DNA from: Saccharospirillum impatiens DSM 12546 | Lineage (GTDB): Bacteria > Pseudomonadota > Gammaproteobacteria > Pseudomonadales > Natronospirillaceae | Length of the DNA stretch: 64,000 bases | NCBI RefSeq assembly: GCF_000423605.1 | Contig: NZ_AUIH01000005.1 | Location: 124,001-188,000, forward strand | Reading direction: 5' to 3' | In this document: positions 53,946 to 63,345 of the stretch, piece after piece | Numbering within the stretch: the stretch's first letter is position 1 | Layout: each line of letters begins with the position of its first letter | The notes under the pieces: model-generated | What the model was told of the DNA's origin: nothing | Database searches by the model: none | The model's input: the letters and a program-made list of their open reading frames with translations, nothing else | Position numbers and translations under genes: made by a program

Positions 53946-56165
53946 TCAGCTACGGGCATAAGCCTTTAGCAAGCCTGGAACATCCAGAATCAGAGCGATG
54001 CGGCCATCTCCGGTAATAGTAGCCCCGGACATGCCTTCGGTACCCTGTAACATTTGCCCGAGAGGTTTGATGACCACCTCTTCCTGGCCAACCAGTTGAT
54101 CGACCACAAATCCGACTTTCTGGGTACCGACTGTAACGACAACCACGTGTCCGGTTTCCTCGCCCTGAGGCATCGCATCCCGGGTAAGCCAGCGCTTAAG
54201 GTAGTACAGCGGTATAGGCTTGCCACGCACCATCACGACTTCTTTACCATCAACGACGTTGGTACGAGTCAGGTCGAGATGAAAAATCTCGTTCACATTC
54301 ACCAGTGGCAAGGCGAATGCCTGATCACCGAGCATTACCATCAAAGTCGGCATGATCGCTAGCGTCAATGGCACCTTGATCGAAATTACGGTACCCACCC
54401 CCATTTGCGAGTCGATGTCTATCGACCCGTTCAACTGGGTGATCTTGGTCTTAACCACGTCCATGCCAACACCCCGACCGGAGACATCGGAAATCTCGGT
54501 CTTGGTGCTAAAACCCGGTGCAAAAATCAGATTAAAGCATTCTGTATTGCTGAGTCTGTCGGCCGCTTCCTGGTCCATGACGCCTCGTTTGACGGCAATA
54601 CCACGGAGTTTATCCGGGTCCATACCGCCACCATCGTCACGGATGATCAGCAGAATGTGATCGCCTTCCTGTTCAGCAGACAAAACCACCCTGCCGGTAC
54701 GCGGTTTGCCGGCGGCCTCCCGGACTTCCGGGGTTTCGATACCGTGATCTACCGAGTTGCGCACCAGATGCACCAGTGGATCCGCCAGAGCATCCACCAG
54801 GTTTTTATCAAGGTCGGTCTCTTCACCAACCAGGTCCAGAACAATGTCTTTTTTCAGGCTTCTGGCCAAATCCCGAACAACGCGGGGAAAACGCCCAAAC
54901 ACTTTTTTGATGGGTTGCATCCGGGTTTTCATCACGGACGCCTGCAAGTCTGCTGTTACAACATTGAGGTTACCCACGGCTTTTTGCAGGGTTTCATCAT
55001 CGAGCTCGACACCAAGGCGAACCAGACGATTGCGAACCAACACAAGCTCACCCACCATGTTCATGATGTCATCGAGGCGCTTGGTATCCACACGAACCGT
55101 TGTATCCTGGGCGTTGGCACTGGCCCTTTCCGGGGCTGCAGGGGCCGGAGCAGGTTCCGTTTTGCCAGCCCGGGGCGGTTCGGCTTTCGTCGCGGTTTCG
55201 GGCGGTTCGGCTTTTTTGACGGGTTCGGCTTTCGCAGGCTCGGCTTTCACGGCCTTCGGGGCGGCGGCCTTTTCAACCGGCGCTGCAGATTCAGTTGCGT
55301 CAGGTTTTGCTTTTTCCGGTATTGCTTCTACCTTGAATTGCCCTTTGCCGTGCAGTTGGTCGAGCAAGGCTTCAAATTCATCGTCCGAAATTTCATCGCT
55401 ATTGGTTGTGGCACTGGCCGGTTCCGATACACCGGGCTTCTCTGGTGCTGAGGGTACCGGCTCTTTTGGGTCATCCGCCGTGCCATCGGCATTAAATTTA
55501 CCCTTGCCGTGCAGTTGATCAAGCAAGGCTTCAAATTCATCATCGGATATTTCATCGTCACTGCCGCTAACCGATGCAGGTTCAGATGCAGGCTTATCAT
55601 CGGAAGCTGGAGGGGGCGTCGAGTCAGCCCCTTTTTTGCCAGCTTCCAGGGCGTCCAGTAGCGCTTCGAATTCATCGTCGGTAATGTCGTCACCCGCAGC
55701 TGGCGCTGCTTCTTCCGGCACTTCCTCAGTTTCTGGCTCGTCAGTGCCGGTGACAACAATTTGTTCACCCGGCACCTGAGGTGACGCGTATTTATGCAGT
55801 AATTCAACCAACGCCGGATCGGCTGGTTCGGGCGCCGCACCACTGCTGACCTGCGCAAACATGTCATTGACGGAATCGAGTGCTTTCAACACGGCGTCCA
55901 TCAAATCCGCATCGATGGTGCGGTGCCCGTTACGCAGCGTATCAAAAACGTTCTCGGCAGCGTGGCAACAGTCAACGAGCGCGTTAAGCTGCAGAAAACC
56001 AGCGCCGCCCTTTACCGTATGAAAGCCCCGGAAAATTGTGTTGAGCAAATCCCGGTCATCCGGACTCTTTTCGAGGTCGATCAGCTGCTCAGACAACTGC
56101 TCCAGAATCTCGCCGGCTTCAACCAGAAAGTCTTGTAAAATCTCTTCATCAGCTTCGAAGCCCAT
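53946..56165 (-). CDS. cheA: Chemotaxis histidine kinase CheA
   Basis: The core kinase of the chemotaxis array, 739 residues. P1 phosphotransfer domain: His49 in FRGFHTVKGGAG. A long acidic then Ala/Pro/Lys-rich linker (about 130-355) takes the place of a compact P2 domain and holds three copies of an ISDDEFEALLDQLHGKG-type motif at residues 161-178, 206-224 and 259-277. The dimer helices follow (DDIMNMVGELVLVRNR). The ATP-binding domain has N box VHLVRNSVDHGIE, G1 RDDGGGMD and G2 GRGVGMDVV. Last comes a CheW-like P5 domain. The repeated motif probably docks ParP/ParC, by analogy with the LID region of Vibrio CheA. The gene starts 11 bases after cheZ. Confidence 0.95.
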   Translation of the reverse strand: MGFEADEEILQDFLVEAGEILEQLSEQLIDLEKSPDDRDLLNTIFRGFHTVKGGAGFLQLNALVDCCHAAENVFDTLRNGHRTIDADLMDAVLKALDSVNDMFAQVSSGAAPEPADPALVELLHKYASPQVPGEQIVVTGTDEPETEEVPEEAAPAAGDDITDDEFEALLDALEAGKKGADSTPPPASDDKPASEPASVSGSDDEISDDEFEALLDQLHGKGKFNADGTADDPKEPVPSAPEKPGVSEPASATTNSDEISDDEFEALLDQLHGKGQFKVEAIPEKAKPDATESAAPVEKAAAPKAVKAEPAKAEPVKKAEPPETATKAEPPRAGKTEPAPAPAAPERASANAQDTTVRVDTKRLDDIMNMVGELVLVRNRLVRLGVELDDETLQKAVGNLNVVTADLQASVMKTRMQPIKKVFGRFPRVVRDLARSLKKDIVLDLVGEETDLDKNLVDALADPLVHLVRNSVDHGIETPEVREAAGKPRTGRVVLSAEQEGDHILLIIRDDGGGMDPDKLRGIAVKRGVMDQEAADRLSNTECFNLIFAPGFSTKTEISDVSGRGVGMDVVKTKITQLNGSIDIDSQMGVGTVISIKVPLTLAIMPTLMVMLGDQAFALPLVNVNEIFHLDLTRTNVVDGKEVVMVRGKPIPLYYLKRWLTRDAMPQGEETGHVVVVTVGTQKVGFVVDQLVGQEEVVIKPLGQMLQGTEGMSGATITGDGRIALILDVPGLLKAYARS

Positions 56166-56176
56166 CGGTGTGCTCC

Positions 56177-57082
56177 TTAAAACCCAAGACTGGACAGCAG
56201 ATCATCAACATCGTCCTGATTGGCAACGACGTCTTCTGCAGCTTTGTTGATCTGTGGGCCTTCGCCCTTGAGCCTGTCGGTCTCCTTCTCAGGTTCGCCA
56301 TCCCTTACAATACCGGTAATCTCTTCAACCTGGCTTGCCATGAACACGAGGTCAACCAGGCTGGCTTCTACCTCTTTGACCAGACCAGTTACCCGATTGA
56401 TCACCTGACCCGTCAGATCCTGAAAATCCTGGGCCATCAGAATGTCCGACAAATGCTGGTACACACTCTGTGACTGGGCGGTTACCTGATCAAAAAAGGC
56501 ATCCATTTCCCAATACAGAGACCTGAACTCCTCGGGACTCAAATCCCGGTCGACCAGGCGTTTCCACTCTGTTTTTAGCCGGGTGGCCTCAGACGTCAAC
56601 CCGGCAACAACCGGCATGCTCTCTTCAACCAGATCGAGGGTCGTGTTAGCCGCTTTCTCGGTCAATTGGATCACGTATTCCAGTCGATCCGTCGCATCGG
56701 TCATTTCAGACAAGGCGTCTACGCGTTCACTTGGGTCTGAATCGATGTGAAAGTTGGTAATGGCGCTGTGCAAAGCTCGCGTCAGCCGCCCAACCTCCTG
56801 ATACAAGCCACGGTCTCTGGCGTCCTGCATCTCTTGCAGAGTTTCCAGCGCTGACTCGACTTCACCCGCCTCGATACGGCGATGCAATTCTGCCGCTTTC
56901 GCCTTGAGAACCACCGAAAATTCACTGTCACCGCTGCCAGCCTGGCGGGCGTGCTGCAACGTCACCAGCGTTGCGGCTGCTTCATCCATATGGCCATGTT
57001 CGACCTGGTTTAACAATACGGGCGCCAGTTCTTTAAGAGCATTATGGAAATCGAGCGCTATCGGTTTGTGTGCATCAGCCAT
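56177..57082 (-). CDS. cheZ: CheY phosphatase CheZ
   Basis: CheZ speeds the dephosphorylation of CheY-P. The 301-residue protein is longer than the usual 210-260. The long helical hairpin includes DATDRLEYVIQLTEKAANTTLDLVEESMPV, and the catalytic Gln lies in LMAQDFQDLTGQVINRVTGLV. The terminal CheY-binding tail is DDVDDLLSSLGF. The extra N-terminal part (1-115) is helical and of no known function. It begins 35 bases after cheY in the operon. Confidence 0.92.
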   Translation of the reverse strand: MADAHKPIALDFHNALKELAPVLLNQVEHGHMDEAAATLVTLQHARQAGSGDSEFSVVLKAKAAELHRRIEAGEVESALETLQEMQDARDRGLYQEVGRLTRALHSAITNFHIDSDPSERVDALSEMTDATDRLEYVIQLTEKAANTTLDLVEESMPVVAGLTSEATRLKTEWKRLVDRDLSPEEFRSLYWEMDAFFDQVTAQSQSVYQHLSDILMAQDFQDLTGQVINRVTGLVKEVEASLVDLVFMASQVEEITGIVRDGEPEKETDRLKGEGPQINKAAEDVVANQDDVDDLLSSLGF

Positions 57083-57117
57083 ATTGGCCTCTTTTAACTG
57101 CTTTGACGTTGCCCGAC

Positions 57118-57504
57118 TTAACCGTCGACACGTTCGAAGATTTTTTCGATTTTTTCTTTCAAAGCCGCAGCGGTGAAAGGCTTAACCACATAACCGTTTA
57201 CCCCGGCCTGAGCTGCCGCTACGATCTGGTCCCGTTTCGCTTCTGCGGTCACCATCAGTACCGGCGTGCTCTTGAGCCGCTCATCAGCCCTGATCTTCTT
57301 GAGCAGATCAATACCGGTCATGCCCGGCATGTTCCAGTCTGTTACGACAAAATCGAAATCACCGTTTTGCAACATAGGCCAGGCCGTGTTGCCGTCATCA
57401 GCTTCGTGGGTATTACTAAAGCCCAAGTCTCGTAGCAGGTTCTTGACAATACGGCGCATTGTCGAGAAATCGTCCACTACCAGAATTTTCATGTTCTTGT
57501 TCAA
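57118..57504 (-). CDS. cheY: Chemotaxis response regulator CheY
   Basis: Single-domain receiver of 128 residues that carries the signal to the flagellar switch. Acidic pair Asp11/Asp12 ([12 protein letters not shown]), phosphoryl site Asp56 ([11 protein letters not shown]), Thr in MVTAEAKR and Lys in YVVKPFTAA are all present. The start is a TTG at 57504, four bases after AGGAGGT; the in-frame ATG four codons on is 16 bases from it, so TTG is favoured. First gene of the chemotaxis operon after a 445-base leader with a sigma28 promoter. Confidence 0.95.
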   Translation of the reverse strand: MNKNMKILVVDDFSTMRRIVKNLLRDLGFSNTHEADDGNTAWPMLQNGDFDFVVTDWNMPGMTGIDLLKKIRADERLKSTPVLMVTAEAKRDQIVAAAQAGVNGYVVKPFTAAALKEKIEKIFERVDG

Positions 57505-57949
57505 GATGACCTCCTAAAGCCTCTCCCGAATGGTACCGTCTCAGACATAATAGACTCTGACATCCGGCAATCCAGTCCTGTAACCGTTTGTCCGGCAATT
57601 CTCCGGTATAACGATCACTGACCTGCCCCCAAAACTGTCTGAACTGCCTGTCGCTGTTTGCCTGCAGTGACAAAGCAATGCAACGGACCAGCAAGCACAA
57701 TGCGCTTGTCGGACACGCTCTCCAGGCTCAATCGTGACTGAACATCTGGGCCGCTGACGCCGCTCCAGAAGGACCCAACTAGAAGAGTTATCGACCGGTG
57801 ATCACAATAGTTTAGGGGGGGAATTGCCGAACCTGCGTATAAATTCAGTTCTAGTTTACCCCATCGTGAGAGTGGGTAAAGCGTGACGTGGCTTTCAAAG
57901 CCAGCTTGTGCCGGCGCGAGAGGCGTTAATGCTGGCCCGCTAGCTTGGC
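57505..57949. other. Leader of 445 bases between fliA and cheY
   Basis: No convincing gene. A frame of 112 codons exists on the minus strand (57615-57953) but it overlaps the fliA stop region and has no family character. The stretch holds the FliA-type promoter at 57788-57814, so roughly 275 bases would be untranslated leader before cheY. No terminator is seen after fliA. Confidence 0.6.
57788..57814 (-). promoter_or_regulatory. FliA (sigma28) promoter of the chemotaxis operon
   Basis: On the minus strand TAAA (57811-57814), exactly 15 bases, then GTCGATAA (57788-57795), which matches the sigma28 consensus TAAA-N15-GCCGATAA at 11 of 12 fixed positions. It lies directly downstream of fliA and upstream of cheY. 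Confidence 0.75.
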
Positions 57950-58705
57950 TCAAATGAGGGACGTATCAGCTTGCCAGTCCCGTAATTTGGACCGTAATCG
58001 CAACGCTGCCTGACTGTGTATCTGACTAACGCGGCTTTCGCTGACGCCCAGCACCGCACCAATTTCCTTGAGATTCAGCTCTTCATCGTAATACAGGGAA
58101 AGCACCAGCTGCTCACGCTCAGGCAGTTGTTTAATAGCCTCGGCCAAATGCAGATTAAGCTGGTCATGTTCAACATCCATTGCAGGCAGAGGGGTCTGGC
58201 TGTGGTTTGCCTGATAGTCCTGCAGATCACCATTGCCCTGCTCCATCAGCTCCTCAAAACTGAACAGACGGGATCCATGGGTGTCTTTGAGCAGACCGTA
58301 ATAGTCATCAAGACTCATACCCAGAGTGGTCGCCACCTCCTGATCCTGGGCGTCGCGCCCTTCACGCATCTCAATTTCGCGAATGGCATCAGCGATTCTG
58401 CGTGAATTGCGATGCACGCTGCGCGGAATCCAGTCTCCTTTGCGTACTTCATCGAGCATAGAACCACGAATGCGAATACCCGCGTAGGTTTCGAAACTGG
58501 CACCCTTGGCGTTATCGTAGTTCTGGGCGGCTTCGAACAGTCCGATCATGCCCGACTGAACCAGGTCATCCAGTTGCACACTGTCGGGTAACCGCGCCAG
58601 CAGGTGATGCGCTATGCGCTTAACCAGCACGGCGTGATCATTGACCAATTGATTGTAGTCAACCTTTTTCTCGGTTTGATACATAGTGTACTGCTGCACC
58701 GACAT
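57950..58705 (-). CDS. fliA: RNA polymerase sigma factor FliA (sigma28)
   Basis: Directs transcription of late flagellar and chemotaxis genes. The 251 residues hold region 2 (LDDLVQSGMIGLFEAAQNYDNAKGASFETYAGIRIRGSMLDEVRKGDW), region 3 and region 4 with the helix-turn-helix LKEIGAVLGVSESRVSQIHSQAALRLR. The ATG at 58705 was chosen because AGGAG lies ten bases upstream, and the frame beyond it (to 58804) overlaps fleN. An ATG at 58684 is possible. It starts one base after the fleN stop. Confidence 0.95.
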   Translation of the reverse strand: MSVQQYTMYQTEKKVDYNQLVNDHAVLVKRIAHHLLARLPDSVQLDDLVQSGMIGLFEAAQNYDNAKGASFETYAGIRIRGSMLDEVRKGDWIPRSVHRNSRRIADAIREIEMREGRDAQDQEVATTLGMSLDDYYGLLKDTHGSRLFSFEELMEQGNGDLQDYQANHSQTPLPAMDVEHDQLNLHLAEAIKQLPEREQLVLSLYYDEELNLKEIGAVLGVSESRVSQIHSQAALRLRSKLRDWQADTSLI

Positions 58706-58706
58706 C

Positions 58707-59531
58707 TCAGGCGACTCCTGCTCCGTTGACGAGTCGCTCGACAAAAAACTCCAGATTCCCTCTGGGAGTGCTGGGCAAGGGCCAAGTGGCCACTTTCTGG
58801 GCAATGGAGCGGTAGGCGACCGATGCTTTGGATCTCGGATACGCCTCTATCACCGCTTTTTGCCGTTGAACCGCTTTTCTCACCGACTCGTCCATGGGTA
58901 CTGACCCCACATATTGAAGCGTCACATCCAAAAACCGGTCTGTCACTTTGGATAGCTTATTGAACAGATTCTGCCCTTCTGATGGTGTTCTTACCATATT
59001 AGCCACGACCCGGAACCGGTCAACCTGGCAATCACGGTTAAGGACCTTGATCAATGCATACGCATCGGTCACCGATGTGGGCTCATCGGTCACGACAATA
59101 ATCGCCTCCTGGGCAGCGCGCACGAAGTTGGTCACCGTTTTGGAAATGCCCGCGGCTGTATCGACAATAAGCACATCCATTTGATCGCCCAATTCGCTGA
59201 ATGCGGCAATAATACCGGCATGCTCACGCTCACCCAGATTTGCCATTTTCTGTGTTCCGGACGATGCGGGGATGATTTTCACCCCGCCCGGACCGGGCAC
59301 GAGAATATCGCGAAGCTCGGCGTTGCCATTAAGCACATCACTGATATTGCGACCAGCAGAGATCCCCAAAAGGATATCGATATTAGCCAGACCCAGGTCG
59401 GCATCCAGCAATACCACTCGTTTGCCAAGTTCAGCCAGAGCTACAGCCAGGTTGACCGACATATTGCTCTTGCCAACACCGCCCTTCCCGCCGGTTACGG
59501 CAATCACTTGAATAGGATTCAAACCACTCAT
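58707..59531 (-). CDS. fleN: Flagellar number regulator FleN (FlhG)
   Basis: A MinD-like ATPase that limits the number of polar flagella and, in Pseudomonas, inhibits FleQ. The 274 residues have Walker A AVTGGKGGVGKSNMSVNLAV, LLDADLGLANIDILLG, and Walker B LIVDTAAGISKTVTNF. The ATG at 59531 follows GGAGAG; a longer frame to 59558 lacks a site. It lies between flhF and fliA as in Pseudomonas and Vibrio. Confidence 0.94.
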   Translation of the reverse strand: MSGLNPIQVIAVTGGKGGVGKSNMSVNLAVALAELGKRVVLLDADLGLANIDILLGISAGRNISDVLNGNAELRDILVPGPGGVKIIPASSGTQKMANLGEREHAGIIAAFSELGDQMDVLIVDTAAGISKTVTNFVRAAQEAIIVVTDEPTSVTDAYALIKVLNRDCQVDRFRVVANMVRTPSEGQNLFNKLSKVTDRFLDVTLQYVGSVPMDESVRKAVQRQKAVIEAYPRSKASVAYRSIAQKVATWPLPSTPRGNLEFFVERLVNGAGVA

Positions 59532-59641
59532 TCGATTCTTTCTCTCCAGTCTTGCCACAGTATAGGCAATTAGCGTCGCTTTGTCGGTGCTTGTGTTCAG
59601 ACCGGGCCTTTAGTGCCAGCCGCTTCGCTTAATCCCAATGT

Positions 59642-61015
59642 TCAACTCGCATACGCCAGCTTGGATTTTGTCTCGCTTAACCCCCTGACCAGCCGCTTCA
59701 CCAGCGAAACCGGGTCACCCAGGGCAATGTCAGCCGGAATGTTCTGACCATCGGTGGTATACCACAAAGGCCACCGATGTCTGAGGATAGCGTCAAAAAT
59801 CCCGCCAAAACAGGGGGCTTCATCGAGCTTGGTGACGACTACGCCATCAATCCGTCGCCCCGGGAAGTTCTTGATGTACTGGCTCAGTCCGTCGGCATGC
59901 GCAGTTGCCGGCAACACCATAGTGGTTTGCAGTCGCTGATCAAGCCCAGTGTCGATCACCTGCTCCCGCCAATGGGCCAGAGCCTCACGGCTGCCGCTGG
60001 AATCAATCAACACCAGATCCCGGTCAGCCAGGCTAGCCAGTACATCCGACAGCGACTCGCCCTCTTGTAAGCCGACGAAATGAACACCCAGTATACGGGC
60101 GATATTCGCCAATGCATCCTGAGCCCCCATCTGAAAAAAGTCAGTGCTGACGATGGCCATACTCGCACTGCCGTGATGCTTAACATAACGGGCCGCCAAC
60201 TTGGCCAGCGTCGTTGTTTTACCCGCACCAGTCGGACCACACAGTGCAATCTGCCCGCCCTGAACGACAGGGTCAAACACGGGGGCTGTCATGCCCGCGG
60301 CCAGACGCCCCATCACCCTGCGCCAGTTCGTATCGAGGCTTGCTTCGCTGTCAAACGGGCGTAACAGGGAACGTTGGACCGGAGCACTCAGCCCCAGGGT
60401 CTGCAGACGCGCCTCCAGGCGTTCACGCTGAGGAGACATTGCCGATGTTGCAGGTGACTGCAGGTGTTCGGTCTGCTGGATCAACAGTTGCCGCAAACTG
60501 TCGATCTCTTCGCGCATGACCCGGACCCATTGCTTGGAGTCTGCACCGTCTGCACTGCGCTCCCGAGAGGAATCTGTTGGGCTCTGGCGCTCTGACGACC
60601 AGGCCTTGGCCACAGACGCTGGCTCACGCTTCGGCACATCGATATCCGGTTGGCTCAGAGCAGAAGCGGCGGCCTGTGTACGCTCGGGGGTTACCGGCGC
60701 CGGAGCGGCATCGGTACCAGCAAAAGCAGCCCGCGTCTTCGGTGCGAGTGCTTCCAGCAAGTGCTGCATTGAAGCCGGGTCCAGTCGTGGCGAGCCGGTT
60801 CGGTCAGCGGATGCCTTGATAATGGCGTCCGGGTCGGTAACCGCTGGCTGACTGGCCTGGTACTCAGCCAGCTCCGCCTCGTCAACTCCGGCTACAATTT
60901 CCAGTCCGCTGGCGAGCTTCTTGTTAGACAAGATCACTGCACCCGGCCCCAGAGTTGCGCCTATCTGCTTCAGACCAACCTGCATGCTGGGCACCACAAA
61001 GCGTTTAACTTTCAT
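59642..61015 (-). CDS. flhF: Flagellar placement GTPase FlhF
   Basis: An SRP-family GTPase that sets polar flagellum position. The 457 residues have a basic N-terminal domain (MKVKRFVVPSMQVGLKQI), a low-complexity linker, and NG domain with G1 LCGPTGAGKTTTLAKLAARY, and later DLVLIDSSG and VVTKLDEAPCFGGIFD. The ATG at 61015 follows AGGAAAGG and lies ten bases after the flhA stop; an upstream in-frame start at 61036 would overlap flhA. There is a 110-base gap to fleN. Confidence 0.94.
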   Translation of the reverse strand: MKVKRFVVPSMQVGLKQIGATLGPGAVILSNKKLASGLEIVAGVDEAELAEYQASQPAVTDPDAIIKASADRTGSPRLDPASMQHLLEALAPKTRAAFAGTDAAPAPVTPERTQAAASALSQPDIDVPKREPASVAKAWSSERQSPTDSSRERSADGADSKQWVRVMREEIDSLRQLLIQQTEHLQSPATSAMSPQRERLEARLQTLGLSAPVQRSLLRPFDSEASLDTNWRRVMGRLAAGMTAPVFDPVVQGGQIALCGPTGAGKTTTLAKLAARYVKHHGSASMAIVSTDFFQMGAQDALANIARILGVHFVGLQEGESLSDVLASLADRDLVLIDSSGSREALAHWREQVIDTGLDQRLQTTMVLPATAHADGLSQYIKNFPGRRIDGVVVTKLDEAPCFGGIFDAILRHRWPLWYTTDGQNIPADIALGDPVSLVKRLVRGLSETKSKLAYAS

Positions 61016-61025
61016 CGACCTTTCC

Positions 61026-63266
61026 TCACTGACCACCTACAGACGCAACAATGGTGATGTGTTTGTTGTCCGGAATTTCCTGGAAACTCAGAACCTTAAG
61101 ATTGGGAACACCGTGGCGAACAAAGCGAGCCAACAACATTCGAACCGAAGCAGATACCAGCAGTACCGCTGGTTTGCCTTCCTGCTCAAGCCGCGACACA
61201 GTTTCCTGCAGAGACTGTTGCAACCGTTCCGCCATGCCTGGCTCCAGCGAGACCCCGTCAAGATTCCCATCACTTCCGGCCTGCTGAACAGTCTTCTGCA
61301 ACAACTGTTCCAACGAGCGGTCCAACGTGATAACTGGTATCTCTCTATCATTTCCGACGATTCCCTGAACGATCAGACGAGACAATCCCATCCGCGCTGC
61401 GTTCGTCAGTTGGCCTATATCCTGGGTTTTCGGTTGAAGATTGGTCAGTGATTCAGCAATGCTGCGCAGGTCCCGCACAGGAACTTGCTCTATCAACAGG
61501 TTTTGCAACACTTTCAGTAGTTGACTAAGCGAGACCGTATTAGGGACCAGCTCCTCAGCCAGTTTTGGCGACTTCTTCGACAGCAAATCAAGCATTTGCT
61601 GGGCTTCTTCATGGCCGAGCAGTTCATAGGCATGCTGTTGCAGCAGATGATTGACGTGGGTGGCTACCACGGTGCTGGCGTCTACGACCGTGTAACCCAG
61701 AGTCTGTGCCCGCTCTTTCTGGGTAGCTTCAATCCAAATAGCCTCGAGCCCAAAGGCCGGGTCGGTGGTCTTGGTGCCCTCCAGAGGCCCGAACACCTGG
61801 CCCGGGTTTATCGCCAGCTCCCGGTCCGGATACACCTCTGCCTCGGCTATTCCCACGCCCATCAGAGTCAGCCGATAGGCATTGGGCATTAAATCGAGGT
61901 TGTCTCGAATATGAATGGAGGGAACCAGAAACCCCAGCTCCTGAGACAATTTCTTTCGAATACCTTTGATGCGCCCCAGCAGTTGCCCTCCCTGGGAACG
62001 ATCGACCATGGGGATTAGCCGGTAACCGACCTCCAGACCAACGATATCAACAGGCTGTACATCGTCCCAGCTTAGCTCCCGGGTTTCACTTTCGCTGGCT
62101 ATGGCTGGCGCATCGGTGCCTGCGAGCTCACCTTTTAACGGCTTGCCTGACGGGCCGGATTTACCGCCCGCCTGTGTGGGTTTATCGGGCATCCCCGGGA
62201 AAAAGTTCTCCCCGTCGGCTTGTTTCTGGCGAAAGACAATAAACAAAGCCCCGAGACCCGCCAGAAATGCCAGCGTCAGAAACACCGTATGGGGCATGCC
62301 GGGCAGTACACCCATGACGAACATCATAAAAGCGGCAATGCCCAACGCCTTGGGCGTTGAAAACATCTGCGCCATAATCTGGTCGCCCATCTCCTGGCTG
62401 TTGCTGTTGCGCGTCACCATAATGGCGGCCGCAACCGACAGAAGTAATGACGGAATCTGGGCAACCAGGCCATCACCAATGGTGAGCAGAGCATAGACTT
62501 GCAGCGCCTGACCAAAATCCAGATCGTGTTGCATCATACCAATGGCCAGCCCGCCAAAGATATTGATCGCTAAAATCAGAATACCCGCGACGGCATCACC
62601 CCGAACAAATTTCGATGCACCGTCCATCGACCCATAAAAATCAGCTTCCTGGGCAATCTCCGCCCGACGGGTTTTGGCGGTTTCGGCATCAATGAGACCG
62701 GCATTCAGATCCGCGTCGATTGCCATCTGCTTGCCTGGCATGGCATCCAGGGTAAATCGGGCACTGACTTCAGATACCCGGCCTGCACCTTTGGTCACAA
62801 CCACAAAATTGATAATCATCAGGATGGCAAACACGATGAAGCCAACCGCATAGTTGCCGCCGATCAGGACCTCGCCGAAAGCTTCGATCACCTTACCTGC
62901 TGCGTCGCCGCCTTCATGACCGTAGAGTAATACAACCCGTGTAGAGGCGACATTCAGCGCGAGCCGCAACAGTGTGGCCACCAGGATGATGGAAGGGAAA
63001 ACGGCGAAATCGAGAGGACGCAAAACGTAGATTGCAACCAGCAACACAACGATGGACAGAGCAATGTTAAAGGTGAAGAACGCATCCAGCAGCATCGGTG
63101 GCACTGGGAGCGTCATTAACCCCAAAACCATCAACATCATAAACGGTATGCCAAGCACCCGCTGCGTCATCATTTTGGCATTGCTACGCGTGCTGGTCAG
63201 CACAGCGCCACGATCCAGTGAGCGGACCTGAGTTCCAAAACCTTTGATATTATCGAATAGAGCCAT
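61026..63266 (-). CDS. flhA: Flagellar export gate protein FlhA
   Basis: Core of the flagellar type III export gate. The 746 residues comprise an N-terminal part with eight membrane helices (PFMMLMVLGLMTLPVPPMLLDAFF onward), the FHIPEP loop region SARFTLDAMPGKQMAIDADLNAGLID, and the cytoplasmic domain with VIPMVDRSQGG and WIEATQKERAQTLGYTVVDASTVVATH. GPSGKPLKGEL forms the linker. First gene of the flhA-flhF-fleN-fliA unit, with a sigma54-type promoter just upstream. Confidence 0.96.
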   Translation of the reverse strand: MALFDNIKGFGTQVRSLDRGAVLTSTRSNAKMMTQRVLGIPFMMLMVLGLMTLPVPPMLLDAFFTFNIALSIVVLLVAIYVLRPLDFAVFPSIILVATLLRLALNVASTRVVLLYGHEGGDAAGKVIEAFGEVLIGGNYAVGFIVFAILMIINFVVVTKGAGRVSEVSARFTLDAMPGKQMAIDADLNAGLIDAETAKTRRAEIAQEADFYGSMDGASKFVRGDAVAGILILAINIFGGLAIGMMQHDLDFGQALQVYALLTIGDGLVAQIPSLLLSVAAAIMVTRNSNSQEMGDQIMAQMFSTPKALGIAAFMMFVMGVLPGMPHTVFLTLAFLAGLGALFIVFRQKQADGENFFPGMPDKPTQAGGKSGPSGKPLKGELAGTDAPAIASESETRELSWDDVQPVDIVGLEVGYRLIPMVDRSQGGQLLGRIKGIRKKLSQELGFLVPSIHIRDNLDLMPNAYRLTLMGVGIAEAEVYPDRELAINPGQVFGPLEGTKTTDPAFGLEAIWIEATQKERAQTLGYTVVDASTVVATHVNHLLQQHAYELLGHEEAQQMLDLLSKKSPKLAEELVPNTVSLSQLLKVLQNLLIEQVPVRDLRSIAESLTNLQPKTQDIGQLTNAARMGLSRLIVQGIVGNDREIPVITLDRSLEQLLQKTVQQAGSDGNLDGVSLEPGMAERLQQSLQETVSRLEQEGKPAVLLVSASVRMLLARFVRHGVPNLKVLSFQEIPDNKHITIVASVGGQ

Positions 63267-63307
63267 CTGTCAATTTTCAGGCGATTGCAGGGAGTTACCA
63301 GGGGTAT

Positions 63308-63323
63308 CGCAAGGATTGGGCCA
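63308..63323 (-). promoter_or_regulatory. Sigma54-type promoter before flhA
   Basis: On the minus strand TGGCCC-N5-TTGCG has the GG-N10-GC layout of sigma54 promoters (-24 in 63318-63323, -12 in 63308-63312). It lies about 45 bases upstream of flhA. In Pseudomonas the flhA unit is RpoN/FleQ-dependent, which agrees. Confidence 0.65.
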
Positions 63324-63345
63324 AGGAGTGCAAATACCCTCGAAA

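Noticed and set aside
54405-55451. Long open frame (348 codons) on the plus strand
   Set aside because: Antisense shadow of cheA; its Phe/Arg/Gly-rich composition comes from the reverse complement of the CheA linker repeats.
57615-57953. Open frame of 112 codons on the minus strand between fliA and cheY
   Set aside because: Overlaps the fliA stop, has no ribosome site or family motif, and contains the FliA-type promoter.
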